Positions 1 to 9,611 of a stretch of 64,000 bases of DNA are shown piece by piece; position 1 is the first letter of the stretch; every line of letters begins with the position of its first letter. Under the pieces are notes generated by a model. The model worked only from the letters and a program-made list of their open reading frames with translations, was not told the origin of the DNA and ran no database searches. The position numbers and the translations under genes are program-made. Origin of the DNA: Zygosaccharomyces rouxii (Eukaryota; Ascomycota; Saccharomycetes; Saccharomycetales; Saccharomycetaceae); NCBI RefSeq assembly GCF_000026365.1, contig NC_012990.1, forward strand, positions 248,001 to 312,000, given 5' to 3'.

Positions 1-1
1 T

Positions 2-2164
2 AGTGACGAGGTTAAACCATTGCAGTCGTCAACCTCCGCCAATTATTTATCGCCTGCATCGCTTGATAACGGATTCTCTTTAACTGGGCCTTCTAGGTTT
101 ACACCTGACTTATTTTCGAAGAAGGGTAGTGCACCTCCAGTAATTGGTAGCATCGAATTGACTCCATCCGACGATAAGTTGATGGCTACACCCGAGGCCC
201 TAGCCAGCGCGAATGGAGATATGGGGTCTCAGAAGACTGCAGGTAGTGTTTCTTCTACTGTTACCGACGGTGAAGGTAAAGTGGTGAAGAGGAAATATTC
301 TAGGAATGGATGTACCGAGTGTAAGAGAAGAAGGATGAAGTGTGATGAAACCAAACCCACATGCTGGCAATGTGCAAGGTTAAATCGTGAATGTGTCTAC
401 ATTCTGAATGCAAAGAATAAAAAAAGAAAGCCAAGAGAAGCTAGAATTAAGTCTACCGATCGTAATAATAAAAAAGGCTTGGCGAAGACTAATGGTTCCA
501 TACCGCCTGCTGCTGTGGCAGTGGCTGCTGCTGCTGCCGCTGACGCGAATACCAACAAATTGGAAAAAGATATGATCAACAACATGCAGGTGTTGGAGCT
601 TCCGAATGTGATTAGTGCCAGTAACATGGATGGATACGATGCGAACTTGTTGATTCAAAATTTGAACGATATGGTCAGTATGAAGTTGAATGATTCCTTT
701 TCTTTAAATGAAGGCTTGAAAGATTTCCATTTACCTGATCTCGATATTCCAGAATTGATGCCTCAGTCTAAGGCTTCTGAGAATAGTGTACCAATTTCAT
801 TTTTAGTGAACAACGTGATTACTTTTAACACAAGGTTGAGTTCTTTTCAATTAGGTGGAGTTCATGACAAATACCTAGAAGTTTTTTTTTATGATTGTTT
901 GGATTCCATAGCACCGTTTTTTCAAAATCAAGGAAATCCTCTAAGGGATATTATACTTTCATTTGCCCGTAACGAGTCTTATTTGTTATCAGCTACACTT
1001 GCTGTGGGGGCCTCTATAGCTCACAGGAATTCAAATAAATTAGAGGATGAGAGAAACTACTGTGCGTATTTATCGCACTGTTTAAGTCTTTTGGGGGAAC
1101 AATTTCAAAATGAGTCTAACGTGATGCATAAGATTGAACCAATAACATTGACAGTTATTATGTTGGCGTGGGATTGTATTAACGCAATGAATTCACAGTG
1201 GAGATCACACTTGAAAGGTGTTACTGATCTTTTTAAAAAAATTAATTCGGGGAATTCTTCTAAAGTCATGAATGTTGCCAAATGTTGGTTTAAAGTGATG
1301 GAAACATTTGCTAGTATAAGTACAGTGCTTGGGGGATCGCTAACTGATGAGCAAGATATGGATTTGATTTTTAACCCGCAAGATTTCCAATACATTGACT
1401 CTTTGAAATTTCTAAATATTATGACGCCGCTAAATGAATTTAACTTATTAAGGGGTCACAAAGAAGATTTTGATCTTGTAATCAAAGAAGTGATTAAAGC
1501 CTTGAATGCAATCAGAGATCAGGAAAAAGAACATTTTGTTGGTGAAGAAGAGATCTTCCCCAAAAATTTGGATTACCTACAATGGACACCGGAAGCCGAT
1601 ACTAAGCAAACACTCTCTTATTTTAATACACAAAAGATTTTGGTGGAAATTGACAAACAGTTAGAATATGAATTCATTGATAAATCCGGTATTATACCGC
1701 CGGAGAGTCAATCACATCCTGATAATAGTCACATTGACGATAATGCCATTGATGTAGTAGTTTTGAGAAGTGGTGAAAGAATTGCTATCAGTTGGTATGA
1801 TATTTCACATCAAACACAAGTCCTTTCCGTCTTACTGACGGTTTTACTGAAACTCTTGGGTATACCGAAGGAATCAATAACCATCCAACAGGTGGTCAAG
1901 AAGATAATGTCTTTTTTCAAATTCTTAGATAGTGATGAAGCACCGCAGAATTCAAGAACTTGTTACAGTAATTTTGCAGTCCTCATTGCGGGTTTCAATG
2001 CTTTGGATGAGCCCACCAGAGATCTGGTGAGAGCTTACTATAAATTGAACGGTGGTCGTTTCCGCAAACTAACGGAACACAATCTCAATAGGTTGAGAAA
2101 AGTTTGGTACGGCAATGATGGGGGCAATTATAGACTTGTCGACGAGGACGTTTTAACCTGGTAA
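2..2164 (+). CDS. LYS14: LYS14-like Zn2Cys6 transcription activator, 5'-truncated by window edge
   Basis: The reading frame is open to the left edge, so the true start lies outside the window; no in-frame ATG precedes the conserved part. Counted from the TTG at base 20, residues 98-125 form a fungal binuclear zinc cluster, C-x2-C-x6-C-x6-C-x2-C-x6-C (bases 311-394), in a context RKYSRNGCTECKRRRMKC that is highly characteristic of Lys14. An alanine-rich run lies near residues 165-178, and a long fungal-specific regulatory region follows. Known of the family: Lys14 activates lysine biosynthesis genes in response to alpha-aminoadipate semialdehyde. At least 720 residues are present against about 790 in S. 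cerevisiae. LYS14 and MRH1 are neighbours in S. cerevisiae, and an MRH1-like gene lies 6 kb to the right here, which supports the call. Confidence 0.85.
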   Translation, partial: SDEVKPLQSSTSANYLSPASLDNGFSLTGPSRFTPDLFSKKGSAPPVIGSIELTPSDDKLMATPEALASANGDMGSQKTAGSVSSTVTDGEGKVVKRKYSRNGCTECKRRRMKCDETKPTCWQCARLNRECVYILNAKNKKRKPREARIKSTDRNNKKGLAKTNGSIPPAAVAVAAAAAADANTNKLEKDMINNMQVLELPNVISASNMDGYDANLLIQNLNDMVSMKLNDSFSLNEGLKDFHLPDLDIPELMPQSKASENSVPISFLVNNVITFNTRLSSFQLGGVHDKYLEVFFYDCLDSIAPFFQNQGNPLRDIILSFARNESYLLSATLAVGASIAHRNSNKLEDERNYCAYLSHCLSLLGEQFQNESNVMHKIEPITLTVIMLAWDCINAMNSQWRSHLKGVTDLFKKINSGNSSKVMNVAKCWFKVMETFASISTVLGGSLTDEQDMDLIFNPQDFQYIDSLKFLNIMTPLNEFNLLRGHKEDFDLVIKEVIKALNAIRDQEKEHFVGEEEIFPKNLDYLQWTPEADTKQTLSYFNTQKILVEIDKQLEYEFIDKSGIIPPESQSHPDNSHIDDNAIDVVVLRSGERIAISWYDISHQTQVLSVLLTVLLKLLGIPKESITIQQVVKKIMSFFKFLDSDEAPQNSRTCYSNFAVLIAGFNALDEPTRDLVRAYYKLNGGRFRKLTEHNLNRLRKVWYGNDGGNYRLVDEDVLTW

Positions 2165-2210
2165 ATAAAGTTTTATATAAACAGTTGTAATTTGTTTTGT
2201 TTTTCTACCC

Positions 2211-3482
2211 TTAATCTATTGTCATTAGACCCAGTATGGAGTCAACTACACTGGCGGCTATGGTGCTTGTAATATCACCATTAGTATCGTAAGCTGGTGC
2301 TACTTCTACTACATCAGCACCAACAATGTTAAGACCTTCTAAACCATCCAAAATGGTTAAAATTTCTCTAGCACTAAATCCACCTGGTTCTGGAGTACCT
2401 GTTCCCGGTGCTACCGCCATATCGATACTGTCGATATCTAGAGTGAGATACACGGGCCATCCAGTAACATGCTGCTTGATACGATCTACTATGCCCTTGA
2501 TACCTACAATGTCAATATCCCTTGCAACAATTTTTTCAAATCCACATTCGAAATCGTGCTTTTCATCATCGGGTCCGAGAAAAGGTGCTCTTATACCAAC
2601 GTGGATAGAATTGTTAGGTGCTAAATAACCCTTTTCATGAGCATAATGTAAAAAGGTACCATGATTTAGAGCTGTAGACTTCGTAATGTTACCACCCAAG
2701 ACTCTAGGATCCCATGAATCGATATGAGAATCGAAGTGAATTACCGCTAAACGACCCCATTGCTCATAAGCGGACCTCAAATTCATCAAAGTTACGGTAT
2801 GATCACCACCGAGAGTAATAATTTTTGGTGGTTGACTAGGATCCTTGACACTTTTGTTTTTATGGATAGTTCTTTGACCCCTATACAGCTGGTTTAACGC
2901 TACTCTGTTGTCGAATGGGGACATGGGTACATCTCCGCAATCGACTAATTTGTAACCGGCATTATATGGATCCAATTGACGCAATTTAGAGCCGGGGAAA
3001 CCTCTTACAGGTGATACACCACTACCTAACCGACGAGAACCCTGCCTAATGCCATTAGGACCAAAGCGTGCACCTGGTCTAAAAGAAGTGGAAGTATCGT
3101 AGGGTGCCCCCACAATGGCAATATCAAAATCCTCAGCGCCGGGTGTAAAGCAGCGAGCAATTGGTAAGTGTGCGAACGAAACTATACCAGCAAAAATTAC
3201 TAAATCTGAACCAAGTCCGTCGCTTGGCAATTGAACTGGGTTCTCGTTATAAAATCCGCAACGAGCTCTAAACTCCTCATCATCTTCGTCTGATGGAGTG
3301 ATCTTAGAATGCAAGGATTGCATCTCAAATCCTTCTCGAGAGATAAGCAAGTCACCATAAAGTTGATCAACTAGTGATGTATTGTCGACTTCGGCTTCAA
3401 ACCCGTGCTGGGGTAAAACAGAGGCACTAACGAAACGGCCCAAAGTGGCGACTGATAATGTTAACGTGTAGATCAAACGCAT
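2211..3482 (-). CDS. agmatinase-like ureohydrolase with N-terminal signal peptide
   Basis: This 423-residue protein belongs to the arginase/agmatinase family. Visible manganese-ligand motifs are GGDH (residues 225-228), D-S-H-I-D (251-255) and D-I-D-S-I-D (349-354), followed by the PGTGTPEPGG segment typical of agmatinases. Agmatinases hydrolyse agmatine to putrescine and urea. The first 20 residues (MRLIYTLTLSVATLGRFVSA) look like a cleavable signal peptide, so the enzyme is probably secretory, vacuolar or cell-surface; similar secreted forms are known in other fungi. S. cerevisiae has no agmatinase, and this gene interrupts the otherwise conserved LYS14 neighbourhood. It is convergent with LYS14 (46 bp apart) and divergent from the MATE gene. 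Substrate is inferred from family only; guanidinobutyrase or another ureohydrolase activity is possible. Confidence 0.85.
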   Translation of the reverse strand: MRLIYTLTLSVATLGRFVSASVLPQHGFEAEVDNTSLVDQLYGDLLISREGFEMQSLHSKITPSDEDDEEFRARCGFYNENPVQLPSDGLGSDLVIFAGIVSFAHLPIARCFTPGAEDFDIAIVGAPYDTSTSFRPGARFGPNGIRQGSRRLGSGVSPVRGFPGSKLRQLDPYNAGYKLVDCGDVPMSPFDNRVALNQLYRGQRTIHKNKSVKDPSQPPKIITLGGDHTVTLMNLRSAYEQWGRLAVIHFDSHIDSWDPRVLGGNITKSTALNHGTFLHYAHEKGYLAPNNSIHVGIRAPFLGPDDEKHDFECGFEKIVARDIDIVGIKGIVDRIKQHVTGWPVYLTLDIDSIDMAVAPGTGTPEPGGFSAREILTILDGLEGLNIVGADVVEVAPAYDTNGDITSTIAASVVDSILGLMTID

Positions 3483-3831
3483 CCTTTGAGCGACAGTATC
3501 CTTCGCTAATTGTCCTCATTCTACCGTTCTAGAGATCTCCTTCACTTTTATATGTGTTTGCTGATAAGGAGCCGCCAGTACAATACAAATTTCATGTCTC
3601 GGAAAAAAATCCGCCGACCAATACGTAATCAGTGATTTACAGCTCGGAAAAAGTCTTCCCTTTGAAACTATTTTTTTTTTTTCACTGAGTCATCCCCGAG
3701 GGAAGTTAACCTCGAAACCGGTGAAATACTTCGAGAAGAGAGGGCCTAATAAAAGAGTCTCTGTGAACTATGGTAAGAGAATATGTTTAGCCAGATTCAC
3801 TTGCAAAGAGGTTCACCAGAAAGTTTGCCAA
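3483..3831. other. divergent promoter region, agmatinase-like / MATE
   Basis: About 350 bp separate the two divergent starts. It holds a T-rich run near 3671-3682 and a perfect TGAGTCA (3686-3692), the Gcn4-type site. An open frame extends left from the MATE start to 3721 but begins with GTG, so I treat it as leader. Confidence 0.5.
3686..3692. promoter_or_regulatory. Gcn4-type site TGAGTCA
   Basis: Perfect TGASTCA core about 145 bp upstream of the MATE start and 200 bp upstream of the ureohydrolase start. It could link either gene to amino-acid starvation control; this is inferred from the motif only. Confidence 0.35.
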
Positions 3832-5292
3832 ATGGTACATCAACAGGCTGAAAACGAGACAGAGGATAGCCGTTTAATTAGAGCGGGTGGGAGTTATGGG
3901 GCTTGTCCGTGTGATGAGTTAGGAGAAAATGAAGAGGATTTCACAAAGATCACGACTTATTTTGATGAATTTATCCAAATTTTGCGCAAATCACTTCCGC
4001 TTGCCCTTACTCTCCTTTTACAAAATTTAATATCTTCCGTTTCACTGCTGTTCGTTGGTAGGTTAGGTTCGCTCGTGTTGGGATCTGTGACGCTTGCTAA
4101 TGTTATCTTCAATGCTACTGCAGTGGTTTTCCTCGGTTTAGCCACATGCCTTGATACACTGTGCCCCCAGGCATATGGAGCTGGGAACTACACTCTTGTA
4201 GGGTTGTATTTCCAAAGATGTATAATCATTAGCACCATAGTATCTATTCCTATCAGTTTTGTGTGGATTTTTTCGAAACCGCTGCTGAACTTGGTAGCCA
4301 AAGACGCCGAATTGATTAACATCTCATCACAGTATTTGAAATGTATGGTTGGATGTATTCCTGGCTACATTGTATTTGAATGTGGGAAAAAATATATGCA
4401 GGCCCAAGGTGATTTCCATACGGCTCAAATGATTCTTTTAATTGGATTTCCATTCAGCATTCTTGCCAATTACATCTTTATTTTGAATTCACCTTTAGGT
4501 TACTTGGGAGCGCCCTTGGCGTCTTCATTGACCTTTACTCTAATGGGAATCCTAATGGCATGCGCTATGCTGCGTGATCGTAAGTGTTGGCATGAATTTC
4601 ATTGGAAAACCGTTATACATGGATGGGAACCCTTAATTAGACTTGCAGTTCCTGGAATTATTATGATAGAGGCTGAATTCTTGGCATTTGAGTCCCTGAC
4701 AGTGCTAGCGGCAAGATTCGAAACTACTGAATTGGCCTCGCAAGCTGTAGCTACTTCCGTTCAGTCCATTTCCTTCCAAATTCCATTCGCGGTTTCCATT
4801 GCCGCTTCAAACCGAATTTCCACACATGTGGGCCGCGGAAAGATTCCCGATTGCCAAATCGCTACAAGGTCCACATTGTTCTACATGGGACCCGCAGTGA
4901 GTATGCTGAATCTAGTAGGATTACTCGGCGGAAGGTATTTCGTGTCTTCGTTATTCACCAGTGATCCTGCAGTTATACAGAGAGCCGCCAAGCTAATATC
5001 TGTGATAGCCATCAACCAAATCTGGGACGCATACAACGTGCTCGGAGCAGGATGCCTCAGAGCACAAGGTCGTCAAAACATAGGTGGTTACCTAAACTTA
5101 GTAGCATATTACGTGTTTGGAATGCCACTGGCGATATATTTAGGATTCTATCTTGATTGGCAAGCATTCGGATTTTGGATCGGCCTCGGATTCGGTATTT
5201 TCGCACTAGCAATCGGTGAAATGTACTGTGTCTATCGTTCCGATTGGCCTTTAATTATGTTACAATCTGAACTACTACATGGAGCGGCCTAG
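3832..5292 (+). CDS. MATE-family multidrug/toxin extrusion transporter
   Basis: The protein has 486 residues from the first in-frame ATG at 3832; the longer open frame begins with GTG and has no ATG before this one. It has about 12 hydrophobic segments in two bundles and MATE signatures: an N-terminal PLALTLLLQNLISSVSLLFVGRLG segment split by a charged turn, the conserved LDTLCPQAYGAGNY stretch, and the second-half counterpart around SFQIPFAVSIAASNRIS with VG. MATE proteins are proton- or sodium-coupled exporters of small molecules; yeast Erc1 is the best-known relative. It shares a promoter region with the ureohydrolase and is convergent with the RFS1-like gene. It has no counterpart at this place in S. 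cerevisiae. Family assignment is strong; substrate is unknown. Confidence 0.88.
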   Translation: MVHQQAENETEDSRLIRAGGSYGACPCDELGENEEDFTKITTYFDEFIQILRKSLPLALTLLLQNLISSVSLLFVGRLGSLVLGSVTLANVIFNATAVVFLGLATCLDTLCPQAYGAGNYTLVGLYFQRCIIISTIVSIPISFVWIFSKPLLNLVAKDAELINISSQYLKCMVGCIPGYIVFECGKKYMQAQGDFHTAQMILLIGFPFSILANYIFILNSPLGYLGAPLASSLTFTLMGILMACAMLRDRKCWHEFHWKTVIHGWEPLIRLAVPGIIMIEAEFLAFESLTVLAARFETTELASQAVATSVQSISFQIPFAVSIAASNRISTHVGRGKIPDCQIATRSTLFYMGPAVSMLNLVGLLGGRYFVSSLFTSDPAVIQRAAKLISVIAINQIWDAYNVLGAGCLRAQGRQNIGGYLNLVAYYVFGMPLAIYLGFYLDWQAFGFWIGLGFGIFALAIGEMYCVYRSDWPLIMLQSELLHGAA

Positions 5293-5637
5293 TTACCTCT
5301 ATTGTATGTCCTTCTTTCCGTCCTTCCCTGTTGGGAACCTCATTCTTTTGGTACATTCGCGCTGTACTGGGACGAGAAGTAGCAAAAGTTTGTTTTTTTA
5401 GCAGCAGATACAAGCGGTGCGCTCAATGGGGAAATGTAATGGCGAGTGATCATCAGCTTCCAAATAGGAGATGTCGTTCAAACGGGTACAAAGCTAATAA
5501 CCGTTTTTGGTTTCCCTGTCCAAAAAGGGGCAGTATCCCTCCCCTCCCGCCGAGATTTACATGCCAACTAAAATAACATAATGTGATAAAACTTACTATT
5601 AACGTATGAATACATACTTTCTTAAACTGCCTTCCAA
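5293..5637. other. convergent intergenic region, nothing recognised
   Basis: 345 bp between the 3' ends of the MATE gene and the RFS1-like gene. Small open frames here lack plausible starts or similarity. I see no RNA gene or repeat. Confidence 0.5.
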
Positions 5638-6234
5638 TCAATGAGTAGTCTTCCAGTAGATCTTACCAAACTTTCTACCTTGTTCTCTTGCAATCTTCTT
5701 TTCAATCAACGACGGTTCCCTTTCACCCTCTGGACCTGAAATGGTACCGGCACCCCATGGGCCACCACCTTTAACCTTGTCCATCCTACTCAATTTTTTC
5801 ATAACGTTGTAGTAACCCAGCGGCACGTAGATCATACCGTGGTGTACAAGGGTCGTCACAGCACTTGCAATCGTATTTTCATTGCCTCCACCGCTGCCGG
5901 TGCAAACGAATACACCTGCTAACTTACCGTGTAAGGAGCCTTTAATCCATAGTGTGTTAGTGGCATCCCAAAATGCGGACCATTGAGCTGGCATGTTACC
6001 AAACCTAGTTGGAATACCTAGTAAAAACGCATCGTATTTCTCTAGTACTTCTCTATTAGCAATAGGGTAATTGGTTGGCTTGCCACCTAGTTCCTTAACG
6101 GTATCAGCATCAAAAGTTTCGGGAACTTGAAAAATATCACATTGAATGCCATTGAGTTCAACACCTTCCTTCTCAATCTCTGCTAAAGCCGCTATATGTT
6201 CATGTAGCGAATACAAAATTATAGCGATTGCCAT
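5638..6234 (-). CDS. flavodoxin-like NAD(P)H:quinone oxidoreductase, RFS1/PST2 paralogue
   Basis: 198 residues from the ATG at 6234; the longer frame to 6249 begins with a TTG codon. The protein is a WrbA-type flavodoxin fold: an N-terminal IILYSLHEH loop at the FMN phosphate site, [18 protein letters not shown] and the TGSGGGNENT loop. Known members Pst2, Rfs1 and Ycp4 are membrane-associated quinone reductases of oxidative stress responses. It is clearly more diverged from yeast Pst2 than the second copy at 9891. The usual phosphate-loop glycine region reads SLHEH instead of SLYGH, which may weaken FMN binding. It lies next to a YBR053C-like gene, the same neighbour that RFS1 (YBR052C) has in S. 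cerevisiae, so it may be the positional RFS1; orthology is unresolved. Confidence 0.85.
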   Translation of the reverse strand: MAIAIILYSLHEHIAALAEIEKEGVELNGIQCDIFQVPETFDADTVKELGGKPTNYPIANREVLEKYDAFLLGIPTRFGNMPAQWSAFWDATNTLWIKGSLHGKLAGVFVCTGSGGGNENTIASAVTTLVHHGMIYVPLGYYNVMKKLSRMDKVKGGGPWGAGTISGPEGEREPSLIEKKIAREQGRKFGKIYWKTTH

Positions 6235-6351
6235 TTTTAAGATGAACAAAAGTCAATTGAGATGGTTCTTCTTTCTTGTTGTTGTTAAAAAGTGTTGTTC
6301 TTTGTTTTCCTTCAAGTATAGCTTGTAGTATATACTTTTTTCGAGTAAATC

Positions 6352-7329
6352 CTAGTCATCCCTATATATGATGCCCCTAGTACTGAATTCGTCACTCTCA
6401 GGAATTACGTCGCTCAATCGGTACAAACAGCCACCCTTAGAAGGTTGCCCGACTTTGCTGGTACCTAAATGTTCACTGCCAGTGGTAACAAACAAATCCG
6501 AGCCAACGACAGCACAGCAAGAAACTCGCGGGGTCTCCTCAGGAAGCAAAATTTCTTGCAATAGCGCTCCATCCTTCGTAGAAAAAACTTGCACCTTAGA
6601 ATGGCCCCAGATGGAAACAAACAACAATTCACCATTAGAACTTAAACAACTTCCATCTGGTTCTGGGAGATTTCCCTCTGGATCCGTACTGTACTGTGTA
6701 ACATCAATAAATTTTTCTCTTTCTTGAAATCCGTGCTTTGTTCTCCAAATGCATGAATTCATAGAATCCGTAACAAACATATACTCACCCACCCAGTAGA
6801 GAGAGTTAGGAATTGAAATGCGTGGCCAAAACACGTCAATCTTCTTCGAAACTAAATTGATTTTAAATATGACACCTTCGTCTGTCGTCTCTTGATCAAA
6901 GTCATTAATCAATCCAATGTACAAGTCTTCGCCATGCACGTTACCGTCATTGCTTCTTAACCGCTTCAATCTTTCGCTGTCAAGACCGCTTTCGCTGTAC
7001 TTGACCACATATTTCCATGAGCCGCCGAACTGTCCGTGCGCTATCCCTTCCTTGGCGGCAAACAGAAACTCCTCCACCTGTGTATCATTGCCATCACTAC
7101 TGCTGCGCTTCAATATGGGGAAAACGGCCCCGATAGAACCGCTGCCATCTGCATGGAAAACATCTGTAACGCCTGTATCCATTCTTCTGCGGTACACCTT
7201 GGCCCTGTAAATGTCGACCCATAGAAGGGTACGAGCGGGGGAGACGTACACTATGCCTTCACTTAGAACTGCATCTGGAACTGCAACAAACGGTTCGACT
7301 TTACTGTAGTCTTGTTTACTCACTTGCAT
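6352..7329 (-). CDS. YBR053C: SMP-30/gluconolactonase/regucalcin-like protein, YBR053C relative
   Basis: 325 residues from the ATG at 7329. The sequence shows the beta-propeller pattern of the SMP-30/gluconolaconase family: an early SEGIVYVSPARTLLWVDI (metal-ligand Glu and WVDI), a central glycine/asparagine segment SIPNSLYWVGEYMFVTDSMN and the late EPDGSCLSSNGELLFVSIWG strand-turn. The family includes lactonases and regucalcin; yeast YBR053C is uncharacterised. It sits between an RFS1-like and a YRO2-like gene exactly as YBR053C does in S. cerevisiae (order YBR052C, YBR053C, YBR054W, same relative orientations). Catalytic role is inferred only from family. Confidence 0.82.
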   Translation of the reverse strand: MQVSKQDYSKVEPFVAVPDAVLSEGIVYVSPARTLLWVDIYRAKVYRRRMDTGVTDVFHADGSGSIGAVFPILKRSSSDGNDTQVEEFLFAAKEGIAHGQFGGSWKYVVKYSESGLDSERLKRLRSNDGNVHGEDLYIGLINDFDQETTDEGVIFKINLVSKKIDVFWPRISIPNSLYWVGEYMFVTDSMNSCIWRTKHGFQEREKFIDVTQYSTDPEGNLPEPDGSCLSSNGELLFVSIWGHSKVQVFSTKDGALLQEILLPEETPRVSCCAVVGSDLFVTTGSEHLGTSKVGQPSKGGCLYRLSDVIPESDEFSTRGIIYRDD

Positions 7330-7591
7330 AATAATGGTAACAGTAATATGTACGTTAGTGCTAATGCTAATGTATGGGTCGGTAGACTATCACCCTAGCT
7401 AGCCAAGCAATTGTTCTTGTGAGTGTGTCTCTATGTATTATGTTGTATTCGCTTAACACCCTCCTTTAAATCCCTCACCTCGCGACAAGGCCCTTCCCCA
7501 CAGGCTTGGGGCACAATTCTTCCCTCCAGACAGCCTCACCCCTAATGCTGAGGGATTTCGGCAGTAAGACCATGTAACGCACGGCTTCTGT

Positions 7592-7598
7592 TTACCCG
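7592..7598. promoter_or_regulatory. Reb1-type site TTACCCG
   Basis: Perfect Reb1 core about 265 bp from both flanking start codons, the usual place for a nucleosome-free-region factor in a divergent promoter. Confidence 0.45.
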
Positions 7599-7624
7599 AG
7601 ATCGCCATGACAACGACACAGACA

Positions 7625-7648
7625 AAGCGCTAAAGCGCTAAAGCGCTA
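7625..7648. repeat. three tandem copies of AAGCGCTA
   Basis: Three exact 8-bp units (7625-7632, 7633-7640, 7641-7648). Each carries the palindrome AGCGCT. It lies about 215 bp upstream of the opsin-related gene; I do not recognise a known regulator for it. Confidence 0.8.
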
Positions 7649-7863
7649 ATACGAAACAAAGGCACTCTGTAACAACATATTGTTAGAGTGTGTATTTAAG
7701 GATACTATGGCTACAGGACTCATATAACAAAGAGAGAGGATGATCCATTAATTAATCTGGCAACCATTCCTATATAGTCCTCCAAAAACTGACCCGTAAG
7801 TAGTACGCTCGCTTATTGACGATACCCGAAAGAGACAAGTGATTTGCAGACTTGCATATAGAA

Positions 7864-9000
7864 ATGAATCAGTTTATTGATATTCATAAGAGGGGCGGTA
7901 ATCAAGCCGTGACAATCAATAAACCATACAATGTGGACATTCACATCACCAAAAATGGTTCATCCTGGTTTTGGGCGGCGTTTTGTATTTTTACCGCGCT
8001 TGCCATGTTGGTTATAATTTTAATGTTTAGAAAACCCGCCAATGAGCGTCTTTTCTACTATACCGGATTCGCACCTGTTATGTTCATGGCGCTTAACTAT
8101 TTCACTTTGGCATCGAATTTGGGGTGGATTCCAGTCAAAGTGAAATATAAACATGCGACAACGGCTAGTGAACATGGACACCTTGGTACGAGGCAAGTTT
8201 TTTACTCTCGTTACATTGGTTGGTTTATGGCATTCCCATGGCCAATTATACAAGCCTCTTTGCTCGGTAATACCCCGCTATGGCAGATTGCCTTTAACAT
8301 TGGTTTAACCGAAATTTATGTGGTTGTTATGTTGTTTGGCGCTGTCGTCCATACTACTTACAAATGGGGGTACTTTGTGATTGCAATTGCTGCAGGTATC
8401 ATTACCTGCATTAGCGTAATGACCACTACTAGAAATTTAGTCAGAAATATCAGTCCCATCGTTTTGAAGTGTTTTAGAATTTATTTTTACATCGTTATGT
8501 TATTTTGGTTCCTCTATCCGATAAGTTTTGCACTTTCTGAGGGTGGTAATGTTATGCAACCAGATTCTGAAGGTGCCTTTTATGGTATTTTGGATGTGCT
8601 GTTTTTGGGTTTTTTACCTGTGCTGTTTATTCCCGTAGCTTCCTACATTGGATTTGATAAGTTAGGATTGAACAAAACCGTTAATCATTATGGACAAGAT
8701 TCATCTCCAGCGGAAAATGCAGTTTCAAGACCACCCGCACCGCTACCAAAACCACCACCTTCGAGCGGCGCCAAGGATTCCAGTAAGGGACCGGGTGTCA
8801 AACAACCAGGTAAAAAGACAAAGAAGGTAAAGAGGGTAAAGAAAGTTATGAGACCTGTTCAAAAACCTGCTGAAAGACCTCCAAGTGAAGAACATGTCGG
8901 TGAAAAGATGAGTGAACCCGCTGAAGGGACCAGTGAACCTACTGAAAAGGTAAGTGAGCCCGCTGAAAAGGGTACCCCAGACAAATCAGAGGAATATTAA
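7864..9000 (+). CDS. opsin-related membrane protein of the YRO2/MRH1/HSP30 family
   Basis: 378 residues from the ATG at 7864 (a TTG codon opens the frame at 7852). Seven hydrophobic helices lie between residues 30 and 270, in the fungal opsin-related pattern (ERLFYYTGFAPVMFMALNYFT, SRYIGWFMAFPWPIIQASLL). In the last helix the segment GILDVLFLGFLPVLF aligns with the retinal-lysine helix of microbial rhodopsins, but the Schiff-base lysine is replaced by leucine, so it should not bind retinal covalently. The C-terminal tail is proline- and lysine-rich and ends in repeated SEPAE/SEPTE units. Known relatives are plasma-membrane proteins of stress and acid responses. YRO2 and MRH1 are whole-genome duplicates, so this single gene stands for both; its neighbours match both yeast loci. 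Confidence 0.9.
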   Translation: MNQFIDIHKRGGNQAVTINKPYNVDIHITKNGSSWFWAAFCIFTALAMLVIILMFRKPANERLFYYTGFAPVMFMALNYFTLASNLGWIPVKVKYKHATTASEHGHLGTRQVFYSRYIGWFMAFPWPIIQASLLGNTPLWQIAFNIGLTEIYVVVMLFGAVVHTTYKWGYFVIAIAAGIITCISVMTTTRNLVRNISPIVLKCFRIYFYIVMLFWFLYPISFALSEGGNVMQPDSEGAFYGILDVLFLGFLPVLFIPVASYIGFDKLGLNKTVNHYGQDSSPAENAVSRPPAPLPKPPPSSGAKDSSKGPGVKQPGKKTKKVKRVKKVMRPVQKPAERPPSEEHVGEKMSEPAEGTSEPTEKVSEPAEKGTPDKSEEY

Positions 9001-9604
9001 TACCATTATTTTTTTTTATTCATTTCCTTTTCATCTTTGGATTGCTTATTAGAGCCATTTCCGTTCATGCGGTTGGGTTCATACGCTATTGTATAACATT
9101 TTTATATATTTCTTCTCAGTGATAAAAAAGGCAAGGTGGGGACGCAACGTAAATCTTGTTTAACTTTTTGTTTCAGTACGGACACTTTCGGAGAATATGC
9201 TCGAACAGTTTGCATACTCTGTCAAAGCATTTAATCTAAACAGATACTTCACTGTCGCCGAGACAACCGCAGTGCGGCTCGAATACCGTGGCGGCTATTT
9301 TCGTGATTCCTGAGACAAGGAGAGACGTTTCCTAGTTACCGGCTATGTAGTAGCCGTATACGCTTTTTTCTCGAGGGGCTTTGCTCTCGGACTATGTTGC
9401 GAATTTTCGCTTGCCCCTCTTTTTTTTACTTTTTTTTTTTTTTTTTTTTTTCCGGTTTCTCCCTTATTTTGTATGTAATATTTAATAATACGATGCGTAT
9501 TACTACATGCATTAGTCGTACGTATTTTGGGTATATTACTACTTGTATTACTACTTGTATTAGAAGCGGTTGTCACGTAAAACAGTTCAAATTAATTAGT
9601 TATC

Positions 9605-9611
9605 TTAGTAA
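9605..9611. promoter_or_regulatory. Yap1-type site TTAGTAA (distal)
   Basis: Perfect TTASTAA Yap1 response element 280 bp upstream of the PST2-like start. Confidence 0.5.

Larger units (their letters stand above)
7330..7863. other. divergent promoter region, YBR053C-like / YRO2-MRH1-like
   Basis: 534 bp. It holds a stress-element core CCCCT (7539-7543), a Reb1-type TTACCCG (7592-7598) and three perfect tandem copies of AAGCGCTA (7625-7648). The stress element fits the induction known for YRO2-type genes. Confidence 0.5.
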
